A stretch of DNA of 64,000 nucleotides, from NCBI GenBank assembly GCA_047619205.1, contig JBLHJR010000005.1:5039-69038 (forward strand). Direction: 5' to 3'. Under the pieces are notes generated by a model, which was given only the letters and a program-made list of their open reading frames with translations, did no database searches and was not told the DNA's origin. This document shows, in pieces, positions 17,334-25,465 of the stretch. The DNA is from Endobugula sp047619205 (GTDB lineage Bacteria; Pseudomonadota; Gammaproteobacteria; Pseudomonadales; Cellvibrionaceae). A program made the translations under genes and the position numbers. Each line of letters begins with the position of its first letter. Position 1 is the stretch's first letter.

Positions 17334-17726
17334 ATGCTTGCCCGAAAAGAAAACATAGCGCTTGAAAGCTATAACACTCCCGCCGACATTGATTTTATTT
17401 TACGCCAAGAAATTAATAAAAAAGTCAAACAAGATAAAATGAAATATGACGAGTTGGCACAAATAATCGCTACTGATGTAGCCACACGATTTAGCGCCAT
17501 TCATTATTTAGTGGATCAAGGCACCCTGAGCCAAACAGCCTTTGACAAGTTAATTGAAAAAAATACACCTTCTCGCGCCTACATTGGAAAATACGCATTA
17601 GGGCAATCCATTTGCATCCGTTATACCAACAGTATTGCGATGGCATTGGGTATCGATTATACGGTCACTGCATACGACCCTGCTCAAGACACACTAAGAG
17701 AACTGGAACTTCATGATCAACTGTAA
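17334..17726 (+). CDS. hypothetical protein, 130 aa
   Basis: A well-formed frame with AGAAGGA 9 nt before the ATG. The product is soluble, with a helical N-terminal half (DFILRQEINKKVKQDKMKYDELAQIIATD) and a mixed C-terminal half including GKYALGQSICIRYTN. I do not recognise it. It ends 13 bp before the ATG of a helix-turn-helix gene, so the two are probably co-transcribed, like many toxin/antitoxin or regulator pairs, but nothing in the sequence identifies a toxin. Confidence 0.55.
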   Translation: MLARKENIALESYNTPADIDFILRQEINKKVKQDKMKYDELAQIIATDVATRFSAIHYLVDQGTLSQTAFDKLIEKNTPSRAYIGKYALGQSICIRYTNSIAMALGIDYTVTAYDPAQDTLRELELHDQL

Positions 17727-17739
17727 GGATGCAATAGCC

Positions 17740-18069
17740 ATGAGTTTATCCATAGGCGAACAGCTATCGCTGGCACGCGAGCAGCGACAGTTTTCAAAAA
17801 CGCAGCTGTCGCGCGTTTTGGCTGCGCAGGGCTGTAAATTATCCCCTAGGCAAATCCGTGCATTAGAAAGTGATGAGGCCGTAAAAGCCTCACTAAACGA
17901 TCTAAAAAAATTGTTTGATTTATTAGCCGTAGAGACCGATTTTATTATCGATAAAAAATCAGATTTTAGCTTAAAAAAACAAGCCAAACAGTCCATGAAA
18001 GAATTAGCTCGACGCGGTAAAGAAGCGGATGTGTTCTCTATTTTTAAAGATGCGATAACATCGATATAA
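17740..18069 (+). CDS. XRE-like helix-turn-helix regulator
   Basis: About 109 residues. The N-terminal region ISIGEQ-type start SLSIGEQLSLAREQRQFSKT and QLSRVLAAQ...LSPRQIRALES fits a Cro/CI HTH, with a Lys-rich tail (DKKSDFSLKKQAKQSMKEL). The ATG at 17740 has AAGGA about 10 nt upstream, which itself lies past the preceding stop. The frame can be extended to 17713, overlapping the previous gene, but the added residues match nothing in the HTH family. Probably regulates its own operon. Confidence 0.65.
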   Translation: MSLSIGEQLSLAREQRQFSKTQLSRVLAAQGCKLSPRQIRALESDEAVKASLNDLKKLFDLLAVETDFIIDKKSDFSLKKQAKQSMKELARRGKEADVFSIFKDAITSI

Positions 18070-18202
18070 CATCCAAGAAAACACGCCAACTACTAAATAT
18101 TTATACCCAGCGAGCAACGAAGATAAACATAAAAAGATCACTTTAAGCATGCCCTTTTATATTGCACTAACTCCAAGCAACGGGTGGAACGTGAGCCATC
18201 CA

Positions 18203-18341
18203 CTATGACTTATACATTCGATCAAAACCCTGCGGGCTAAAACCATTCATACGCTTTTTACCCATTAAGATCACTGGCACACCTTTTCCACCTAGTGCAT
18301 CATAATGTCGCTTAGCCCGCGCATTTTTCTCTATATCATAT
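18203..18341 (-). pseudogene. C-terminal glutaredoxin fragment, duplicate of the gene near 24.8 kb
   Basis: EYDIEKNARAKRHYDALGG and GVPVILMGKKRMNGFSPQGFD match the C-terminal 46 codons of the glutaredoxin at 24796-25011 almost residue for residue. Similarity stops near 18341, and the redox CxxC half is missing, replaced by unrelated sequence. The frame runs on to an ATG at 18445 but only by chance. It is a partial duplication, not a working glutaredoxin. Confidence 0.75.
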
Positions 18342-18456
18342 TCACAACAGCTGCGCCCACAACCTACCCTGCTTATAATTAAAACAATAACATTCGCCAA
18401 AAGTCCCATCGGACAGCTATAATTGTCTACTTTTAACGCTATCAACAGAGTTTATA

Positions 18457-19005
18457 ATGGCTACTATCTTGGTGCTATATGCACACCCTGCAGAGGATAA
18501 ATCGCAAGTCAGCAAAGCGATGTTTAGCATTGCTAATACAGCTACGGGGGTCACTGCATTTGATCTATATGCCACATACCCTACATCGAGAATTAATGTA
18601 GCGGACCAACAGGCCTTATTATTAGCCCACGATGTCATTGTGTTTCTTTGCCCTGTATTTTGGTACTCAACGCCCGCTATTTTAAAAGACTGGCAAGATT
18701 TAGTTCTCCAGTATGGCTTTGCCTTTGGCCCCAATGGAGACAAGCTCAAGGGTAAACGCTTTTTACTCGCCATGTCGGCTGGAGCGCCCGCTGAAGAGTA
18801 TCACCATGATGGCATCAACGGTGTTTCATTAGAGAGCCTATTACTCCCACTCAACAAAATGGCCAGTTTATGTAACATGACCAATGAACCGCCGTTTTTA
18901 CTCTACGGCACCACCACCGCAGTAGACGATGGGCGCCTCCAAACCCACCTACAGCAATGGAAATCACTACTACAAGGCTACATCACCGAAGAGCTAAGCC
19001 AATGA
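18457..19005 (+). CDS. kefF: KefF/KefG-like NAD(P)H quinone reductase, ancillary to the K+/H+ antiporter
   Basis: The 182-residue flavodoxin-fold protein starts ILVLYAHPAEDKSQVSKAM (phosphate-binding loop) and has FLCPVFWYSTPAILKDWQD and FGPNGDKLKGKRFLLAMSAGAP, typical of the KefF/KefG/YwrO group. These FMN enzymes bind the cytoplasmic face of Kef antiporters and activate them during electrophile stress. The stop overlaps the kefC start as ATGA, so subunits are made together. KefF and KefG cannot be told apart with confidence here. Confidence 0.85.
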   Translation: MATILVLYAHPAEDKSQVSKAMFSIANTATGVTAFDLYATYPTSRINVADQQALLLAHDVIVFLCPVFWYSTPAILKDWQDLVLQYGFAFGPNGDKLKGKRFLLAMSAGAPAEEYHHDGINGVSLESLLLPLNKMASLCNMTNEPPFLLYGTTTAVDDGRLQTHLQQWKSLLQGYITEELSQ

Positions 19006-20909
19006 CCGAATACTTTATTCAAGCCCTTATTTACTTATCCGCAGCCGTCATTGCTGTGCCTCTGGCCAAACGTCTAGGTTTAGGCTCGGTATTAGGTTAT
19101 TTGATCGCTGGAGTCGTGATTGGCCCAATCACTCAACTGGTTGGCGAAGAGACCAATGCCATTCAACACTTTGCCGAATTCGGAGTGGTGATGATGCTGT
19201 TTTTAGTCGGTCTAGAATTAGACCCGCGCGCCTTATGGGACATGCGCAGCCGACTATTCAATCTGGGCGGCTTACAAGTACTAGGCACCGCAGGTATATT
19301 TACTGGCATCAGCTTACTCTTGGATATTGACTGGCGCACAGCGGTGGCGATAGGCTTAATCTTAAGCCTAAGCTCAACGGCCATTGTGTTGCAAACTTTT
19401 AGCGAAAAAGGCTTAGCCAAAACCAACGGTGGCCGAGCTGCCTTTTCTGTTCTGTTATTTCAAGATATTGCCGTCATTCCCATGCTGGCATTGATCCCCT
19501 TATTAGCGCTACCAGAATTAATCGAAGCGGGAACGGTAGCTAATGATGCCGAGCACCATGCTATATCCTTAGTGGATGGCCTAGCGGGGTGGAGCTACGC
19601 CGCCGTAGTCCTAGGCGCTATTGCCGCGGTTATCTTGGGCGGAAAATTTGTTGTTCACCCGCTGTTTCACTGGGTGGCAAAAACCGGTTTACGCGAAATG
19701 TTAACCGCAACCGCATTATTACTAGTGATTAGCATTGCCGCTCTGATGAGCTTAGTGGGACTATCCCCCGCATTAGGGGTGTTTCTCGCAGGGGTAGTAT
19801 TAGCCAACAGTGAGTTTCGCCACGAACTAGAAAGTAATATAGAGCCCTTCAAAGGACTGCTACTAGGTTTATTTTTTATCACCGTAGGTGCAGGCATTAA
19901 CTTCGCGGTGATCACCGACAATATCGTCATCGTCAGCGTATTTACCTTAGCGGTTATGGTGATCAAATCTAGCGTACTCTTCATACTTGCTAAGCTATTT
20001 GGCGTCAATAAAGATGGCGGCTGGCTGCTGACATTAAGTCTTGCGCAAGCAGGAGAGTTTGGTTTCGTATTAACTGCATTAACCGTACAGAGTTTTGTTT
20101 TACCTGAACACATCGCCAGCATTCTTTTGCCCGTCATTGCCTTAACGATGTTTCTTACGCCTTTATTGTTTATTATTTTCGAGAAAATAATATTACCCAT
20201 ATATCAAGATTCAGAAAACACAGCCAAAGAAGATAGTATTAACGAACAAGCGCCAGTGATCATTGCCGGCATTGGTCGGTTTGGACAAATCGTCAACCGC
20301 TTCCTAAAATCCAATGGCATCAACACCATCGTCCTCGATCATTCTTCCGCAATAATAGAGAAAGTTAAATCGATAAAAATGAAAGCCTATTATGGTGATG
20401 CCACTCGACCCGACTTACTCCATACTGCGGGTATCGATGCAGCCTGCATGCTAATCATTGCCATTGATGATAAAGAAAAAGCAGTGGAATTAGTGCGCTA
20501 CGTTAAACACCATCGTCCTGCACTCAAGGTATTCGCTCGCGCCTACGATCGGGGCCATCGATACGAATTACAAGCCGCAGGCGCAGATGAAATTGTTGTG
20601 GAAACCTATTATTCCGCGCTTACCTTAGCCGCACAAGCTTTACAACAAACAGGGGTACACCCATTCAAGGTAGAACAAAATCGGCATAAATTCCGCGAGA
20701 TAGAACACCGCAATCACCAAGAACTCTATACCAGCTGGTTAAAAAACGAGGACGAAGCAGGACTCGGGATACAACATCGCGATTTATTTATACAACTAGA
20801 GCAAGCACTAGATAAAGAAATGCTGCGCACCCATCATACAAGCGATGATATAGAAGCTTGGCGTCCACCCCCTAAGGAGTATGGGGATAGTTTGAAGGGC
20901 GACAAATAA
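19002..20909 (+). CDS. kefC: glutathione-regulated K+/H+ antiporter KefB/KefC
   Basis: About 635 residues from the ATG at 19002, which overlaps the kefF stop. Twelve or so membrane segments form a CPA2 exchanger (LGSVLGYLIAGVVIGP, LFLVGLELDPRALWDMR, LSLSSTAIVLQ, LLFQDIAVIPML). A TrkA-N/RCK domain begins near residue 415 (VIIAGIGRFGQIVNRFL, then YYGDATRPDLLHTAGIDAA) for glutathione and nucleotide control. It exports K+ in exchange for H+ to protect from electrophiles. KefB and KefC are hard to separate; the symbol is a family label. Confidence 0.88.
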   Translation: MTEYFIQALIYLSAAVIAVPLAKRLGLGSVLGYLIAGVVIGPITQLVGEETNAIQHFAEFGVVMMLFLVGLELDPRALWDMRSRLFNLGGLQVLGTAGIFTGISLLLDIDWRTAVAIGLILSLSSTAIVLQTFSEKGLAKTNGGRAAFSVLLFQDIAVIPMLALIPLLALPELIEAGTVANDAEHHAISLVDGLAGWSYAAVVLGAIAAVILGGKFVVHPLFHWVAKTGLREMLTATALLLVISIAALMSLVGLSPALGVFLAGVVLANSEFRHELESNIEPFKGLLLGLFFITVGAGINFAVITDNIVIVSVFTLAVMVIKSSVLFILAKLFGVNKDGGWLLTLSLAQAGEFGFVLTALTVQSFVLPEHIASILLPVIALTMFLTPLLFIIFEKIILPIYQDSENTAKEDSINEQAPVIIAGIGRFGQIVNRFLKSNGINTIVLDHSSAIIEKVKSIKMKAYYGDATRPDLLHTAGIDAACMLIIAIDDKEKAVELVRYVKHHRPALKVFARAYDRGHRYELQAAGADEIVVETYYSALTLAAQALQQTGVHPFKVEQNRHKFREIEHRNHQELYTSWLKNEDEAGLGIQHRDLFIQLEQALDKEMLRTHHTSDDIEAWRPPPKEYGDSLKGDK

Positions 20910-20919
20910 CACCTATAGT

Positions 20920-21009
20920 TTAACGCTTGCGGCTAGTGTAAAGAAGAATCGTAGCATTATGTTGGCATTCCGTTTTTTTAAACGAACGATTAGAAGAGCT
21001 GACTATCAT
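20920..21009 (-). CDS. 29-codon frame, relative of the end of the 73-aa gene at 15.9 kb
   Basis: The frame starts MIVSSSNRSFKKT and ends ECQHNATILLYTSRKR, similar to the last 16 residues of the gene at 15921-16142. The DNA is also alike over about 40 bp. The first part overlaps the dead GreB C-terminal fragment on the other strand. It is most likely a truncated duplicate at the island edge rather than a working gene. Confidence 0.3.
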   Translation of the reverse strand: MIVSSSNRSFKKTECQHNATILLYTSRKR

Positions 21010-21249
21010 TGATCGAATTCCAAGTAATACCCAAACATTATTCTTTGGCGCATGATCAACACTCATTAATGACGATGACAATACCCACAGCTATAAAGTA
21101 GCTGGCCCTGATGAATTAGATGTTAGCCAAAACAAGAGCATCGATTACGAAAACATTGCTCAAAGAATGGTTGGGAGACGACATATTCTATCAATACACC
21201 TAACGGTAAAGCTCTATTCACTATTGATCAAATTGAGTATAAGATATAG
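20967..21249 (+). pseudogene. C-terminal half of the split GreB-like gene
   Basis: One frame reads VFLNERLEELTIIDRIPSN then TLFFGA, a TGA where GreB has Trp (FFGAW), then TLINDDDNTHSYKVAGPDELD. After MVG two small frameshifts lead to DDIFYQ and then TPNGKALFTIDQIEYKI before a TAG at 21247. GPDELD is typical of the RWRPP-type GreB paralogue, not of E. coli-type GreB. Together with 1131-1308, on the same strand, nearly a whole gene is accounted for, with about a dozen codons missing at the breakpoint. Confidence 0.8.
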
Positions 21250-21327
21250 TGACTTATCCCGTTAGGGTTATGCTTATTGGGTTTAATTTTATTATAACCA
21301 GTTCTGCTATATTAGGTACATACTACT

Positions 21328-21446
21328 GGGTCACTTGAAAAGAATACACTCCATTTCAGGCGCGCTGTGAATATGTCCCTATTCGCTCAGCTTCGGCATC
21401 CATGCCTCAGATGGCCTGAAACGGAGTGTATTCTTTTCAAGCACCC
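21328..21446. repeat. MITE family 3, copy 1
   Basis: A 119-bp element with ends GGGTCACTTGAAAAGAATAC and, inverted, GGGTGCTTGAAAAGAATAC; the inverted similarity runs about 33 bp to TTTCAGGC. A direct TACT flanks both sides. The same element lies at 37043-37161 in opposite orientation. No coding capacity. Confidence 0.85.
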
Positions 21447-21608
21447 TACTAGTATAATGGGTTTTTAGGCTATCACTCCCCAGAAAACTCAGTAATACGT
21501 ATATCGAGGCAGTGAGAACTCAACACTACCTTTTATGCTTCACCGGAAAACTTGTTGAGCAAGACAGTAACTAACGATGAAATATAGAAACAAAGGAATT
21601 AATCCACA

Positions 21609-23039
21609 ATGCTCATTGTGCCTATAGAAAAGAATCTTAGCTTAAAGCATCCCCCCATAGTTTTATTTTTTATCGTCCTACTTAACGTCTGTGCGTTTTT
21701 TTTCTATCAGTCTGGAGAGGATTTAACCATCCAGCAGTCACTAGACACTTATCAAAAAGAACATTTTTTTGATGAAGAATGGCAATACGTTCAAGAATAT
21801 TTAACTAACACTGACAAGATAGTATTACTTGATGAATTTGATCTGCTCAACTCTAACAAGCAGTATAATGAACTTCATTTTCGCATACTCATGCATCCTG
21901 ATTTTTTTTCGTACTACAAGCCTTTCGCCATCTCTCTTTCCTATGATGAGGGGGCTGACCAAAGAATCATATTAAGAGAAAAAATAGATCAAGCTATTAA
22001 ATCTCTTAGCTTCATTCGGTTTGGATTAACGCCCAGCGACCACTCTGCCATAACATTTATTACCCACCAATTTCTACACGGCGACCTTCTACATTTATTA
22101 GGCAATATGTTTTTTTTGATATTATTTGGCTTTGCCGTAGAAGCCGCCATAGGCCATATTCGCTTTTTAATGTTCTATGTACTTTCGGGTATCACAGGCG
22201 GCCTGCTTTACATGATGGTGGATATTGATAGCGTCATGCCACTAGTTGGAGCATCGGGTGCCATTTCTGGCGTAACGGCCATGTATTTAGCCATCTTTAG
22301 ACTACAAAAAATCGAATTCTTCTATTGGTTTTTCGTTTTTATTGGCTACATTAGAGCACCAGCATTACTTATTTTGCCATTATATATCGGCAAAGAAATA
22401 TATTACTTTTATCATGATACCGGCTCTAACGTTGCCTTTATGGCCCATGCAGGCGGACTAATAGGCGGTAGTATTTTTATTGGTTTATCATACATCTTTA
22501 CTCCCAATATATTCAATCGGGAATATATTGAAGAAGACCAAACACAAAACCCTAAACAGGATGAATTATCTCTTTTATATAAGGCTATCGAAAAATACAA
22601 CTTTAATACCGCATTAAGGTTATCTAGCAACATACTAAAAAAATATGGTGAGGACACTGACATCGATTTCTTAAGGTATCATCTATTGTCCATTGACAAA
22701 AATGAAGAATACCGACAATCCGCTATTAAATTACTTTCAGAGACACATATTGACAAGCACCATTTACAAAAAATTGAATCTATCTGGACAGAAAACTCCG
22801 GCATACAACAAGACCTAAATGACAACACACTCTATCAATTAGGTATCGCACTGTGTGGACTGGATAACCCTACAACTGCCAGCAATATTTTCAATACGTT
22901 GAAAAATAAAAAAACACGCCATCAATCACTAGGCATCTATGCTAGAAAATTATCCATGCGTTATCAGGAATTAAAGAACAAACAAAAACAAACCGAATAT
23001 GAAAAATTCGCTGATAGCTTATTGGAGAAACTAACCTAA
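21609..23039 (+). CDS. rhomboid-family intramembrane serine protease with C-terminal helical repeat region
   Basis: The 476-residue protein has a first membrane segment at about 17-32, a long loop (35-135), then the rhomboid core: HQFLHGDLLHLLGNM (about 153-167), GASGAISG with the catalytic Ser near 216, and the catalytic His in FMAHAGGLIGG (about 280). The C-terminal 170 residues are soluble and helical, TPR-like. Rhomboids cut substrates within the membrane. The stop overlaps the next start as TAATG, tying it to the zinc-finger/TPR membrane protein, a possible partner or substrate (inference). Confidence 0.88.
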   Translation: MLIVPIEKNLSLKHPPIVLFFIVLLNVCAFFFYQSGEDLTIQQSLDTYQKEHFFDEEWQYVQEYLTNTDKIVLLDEFDLLNSNKQYNELHFRILMHPDFFSYYKPFAISLSYDEGADQRIILREKIDQAIKSLSFIRFGLTPSDHSAITFITHQFLHGDLLHLLGNMFFLILFGFAVEAAIGHIRFLMFYVLSGITGGLLYMMVDIDSVMPLVGASGAISGVTAMYLAIFRLQKIEFFYWFFVFIGYIRAPALLILPLYIGKEIYYFYHDTGSNVAFMAHAGGLIGGSIFIGLSYIFTPNIFNREYIEEDQTQNPKQDELSLLYKAIEKYNFNTALRLSSNILKKYGEDTDIDFLRYHLLSIDKNEEYRQSAIKLLSETHIDKHHLQKIESIWTENSGIQQDLNDNTLYQLGIALCGLDNPTTASNIFNTLKNKKTRHQSLGIYARKLSMRYQELKNKQKQTEYEKFADSLLEKLT

Positions 23040-24448
23040 TGGATCATTGTAAATACCACCCTTTGGCACCCGCCACATACTACTGCACGCACTGCCAGGT
23101 TATGGCGTGCGATGAATGCTCTGATGACAGCAGCAACAGAGCAGATGCTGAATGTTTTCTATGCCATAAATCTCTGCGAAGCCTGGGAGCAGTAAATAGC
23201 GCCGAACCTTTTTGGCGACGACTGCAACAAAGTTTTCGCTACCCCATGCATCCACAAGCAGCAACAATGATAGGTATTGTTTCACTATTAACCACGCTGT
23301 GCAGCTTAATCCCTTCCGTCTTTATTTTTCTCCCGCTGTTAATGTTGAGTGGCGCAATGATGAAATATGCGTTTACTTGTCTAGAATCAACCTCATCAGG
23401 TAATTTAACTGCCCCAAATATAGGACAAGCGTTTGGTGAGGGCCTGTCATTACTCATCAAATTAATGGCCATTTTCATTCTTATTGGCGCTTCTATCACC
23501 GCCACCATATATATTTTTGGTGTGACACTGGGCATGATTATTGGCTTACTATTCATAGTAAGCTTGCCCGCAATACTTATCAACTTTTCCATTAATGAAG
23601 ATATCATCGAGGCACTCAACCCCATTAACGCCTCACGTTTAATGCTATCTATTGGCATACCCTACTTATTACTACTAGTATTTATTGGGATTATGCTTGT
23701 ATCAGTAGGCGCTATCAGTCAGTTTATTGGTGATTCGCACTCACTGATTACGACAACTCTACAATCTATTGTATCTAATTATTACACGATAGTTATTTTT
23801 CATATCATGGGATATATGATTTTTCAATACCAAGACAGACTAGGATTTATTGCAAGAGAAAAAAAACAGGACAACAGCAACTCAAGAACAGAGATTGAGA
23901 AAAGCTTAGCTGGAATTGAAGTTCATATTAAAGAAGGATTGTTTCAAAAAGCTATCGTTATGTTTGATAACTTATTGAAGCAGCATCCCACCAACAAGAA
24001 AGCGCATGAAAAATGTTTTGATTTTTTATGCGCCATAAAAGAAAGTGAAAAAATAAAACCCTTTTCATGCTTATATCTTAAGTATATTATTGACAACCAA
24101 CAGAACTACCTACTGCTTACTACATATAAACGAACACTCCATATCGCACCACTTTATATCCCAAGAAAAGCATCTGTTAGATTTATATTGGCAAAAGCAT
24201 TAAATGATAGTGGCGACTTTAAAACTGCCATAAAACTTATTAACGGGCTACACAAACAGCACCCAAAATACTCTAAACTAGTTGACGCATATATATTAAT
24301 GGCTGAGTGCTTACAGAACCTACCTAACATGCAAGAAAAAGTAAAGCAGTGCTATCGCTTAGTTGAACATTTAAAAAAAGGGCCTGCCGTAGCTAGCGTC
24401 ACTCAAGAAGAAACGCCAAGATTTAAACTGGCACCTCTCGATCAATAA
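23039..24448 (+). CDS. membrane protein with N-terminal B-box-like zinc finger and C-terminal TPR region
   Basis: The 469-residue protein starts CKYHPLAPATYYCTHCQVMACDECSD with a second Cys pair CFLCHKS, a B-box/treble-clef-like zinc site (residues 4-45). Five or so hydrophobic segments follow (about 75-275), resembling a Yip1-like membrane bundle. A soluble helical region (about 290-450: FQKAIVMFDNLLKQHP, FKTAIKLINGLHKQHP) looks like TPRs. It is translationally coupled to the rhomboid gene by TAATG. Function is unknown; regulation or presentation of rhomboid substrates is only a guess. Confidence 0.7.
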   Translation: MDHCKYHPLAPATYYCTHCQVMACDECSDDSSNRADAECFLCHKSLRSLGAVNSAEPFWRRLQQSFRYPMHPQAATMIGIVSLLTTLCSLIPSVFIFLPLLMLSGAMMKYAFTCLESTSSGNLTAPNIGQAFGEGLSLLIKLMAIFILIGASITATIYIFGVTLGMIIGLLFIVSLPAILINFSINEDIIEALNPINASRLMLSIGIPYLLLLVFIGIMLVSVGAISQFIGDSHSLITTTLQSIVSNYYTIVIFHIMGYMIFQYQDRLGFIAREKKQDNSNSRTEIEKSLAGIEVHIKEGLFQKAIVMFDNLLKQHPTNKKAHEKCFDFLCAIKESEKIKPFSCLYLKYIIDNQQNYLLLTTYKRTLHIAPLYIPRKASVRFILAKALNDSGDFKTAIKLINGLHKQHPKYSKLVDAYILMAECLQNLPNMQEKVKQCYRLVEHLKKGPAVASVTQEETPRFKLAPLDQ

Positions 24449-24561
24449 TTTCATTTTAACGAAAATAATTGGACTAGAACCCGTGAAGAAAATCCAGGAA
24501 AAACAGTTATCTTTAGATGATGTTACGATCACTCAGAAACACTGAAATTTAAAGAATTACC

Positions 24562-24726
24562 TTAGAAACAACTTTTTTCTGCTATTACAGTAGACTTAAG
24601 AACATCATCCTTTACAGAAAAAATATTTTTACCAACGGCCTTCCAACCACCTACTCCACCAGTCACTTTTCATCCCGCCAAAACATGACCCAACAAAAAA
24701 CTCAAAAATACTAATGAAAAAAGCAT
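24562..24726 (-). pseudogene. small secreted protein gene with an in-frame stop
   Basis: From an ATG at 24726 the frame gives a signal peptide (MLFSLVFLSFLLGHVLAG), a TGA at codon 19, then 35 codons (KVTGGVGGWKAVGKNIF...) to a TAA. The frame is otherwise continuous, so a single nonsense change at the predicted cleavage site seems to have killed it. The GGW motif near the mature N-terminus recalls cystatin-like inhibitors, weakly. The rest of 24449-24795 shows nothing else I can name. Confidence 0.35.
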
Positions 24727-24795
24727 ATAAATTAATTTACATGAGGGGATACTACGCCAACAAACAGTAGACATCAAAGAATGAGGGATTGATCT

Positions 24796-25422
24796 TCATG
24801 ACCCATATAGTCGATCAAAACCCTGCGGGCTAAAACCATTCATGCGCTTTTTACCAACTAAGATCACTGGCACACCTTTTCCGCCCAGTGCATCGTAATC
24901 TCGTTTAGCGCGTGCATTTTTCTCTATATCATATTCAATAAAAGCGATGCCCTTGGATGTAAAATATTTACGGGCTTTTTTACAATACCCACACCAAGCC
25001 GTAGAGTACATGACTACCTTGCCGTTTGTAGAACGTGATGAATTTTTAGTGGCACCACTACTCGCGGGAATATCTTTAAAAGTAACGGTGTCATAACGCG
25101 TAATATTCCCGCCGGTTAAGCGCTTGGATTTTTGCGTCGCACTAGGTTTATCGCCATAATCCTAGAAAAAGTAGTTGGGCGCGAAAAAGATGCGCAAGCT
25201 TTTGGTGTGCATAGTGAATTTTAAAATCACGTGGTCGCCTTATTGGCGATGAGAGCATTTTAAAATTTTCTAGGTGCATCAAAAACTTGCGTAGACTTTC
25301 GTGATCCAACTGCTTATTTTAGGATAATATACACGCCCAGCAGCATCAACCCACTTATACACTTCAGCAAAGCCATTGCCGCTCAGCGCTAAACATACAA
25401 TGATAAATATCAGCTTATTCAT
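24796..25422 (-). pseudogene. secreted DUF4124-glutaredoxin fusion interrupted by a MITE
   Basis: The ATG at 25422 starts a signal peptide, then EVYKWVDAAGRVYY, the DUF4124 motif. At 25323 the frame enters a MITE and stops after about 15 codons. Beyond the MITE (25160 down) the original frame resumes as GDKPSATQKSKR, a linker, and a glutaredoxin domain with CGYC (VVMYSTAWCGYCKKARKYF) and GVPVILVGKKRMNGFSPQG. Removing the MITE and one ATAAT copy gives VYYGDKP in perfect frame, about 154 residues. The C-terminal domain can still be read from an internal ATG at 25011 (71 aa), but without export. Glutaredoxins use the CxxC to reduce disulfides. Confidence 0.85.
25161..25323. repeat. MITE family 1, copy A, inside the glutaredoxin gene
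   Basis: A 163-bp element with imperfect inverted ends (CCTAGAAAAAGTAGTTGG and, inverted, CCTAAAATAAGCAGTTGG), continuing to about 50 bp. It is flanked by the direct 5-bp duplication ATAAT (25156-25160, 25324-25328). It has no open frame of note. Relatives are at 35.5, 41.4 and 41.8 kb. Confidence 0.9.
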
Positions 25423-25465
25423 GAAGACTGCCTTTAGGAAGGGAAAAGCTGGCGCTAGCTTTTAA

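Noticed and set aside
18342..18445. N-terminal part of the glutaredoxin-like frame
   Set aside because: Similarity to the parent ends at 18341; the rest has no CxxC in the right place and looks like chance reading.
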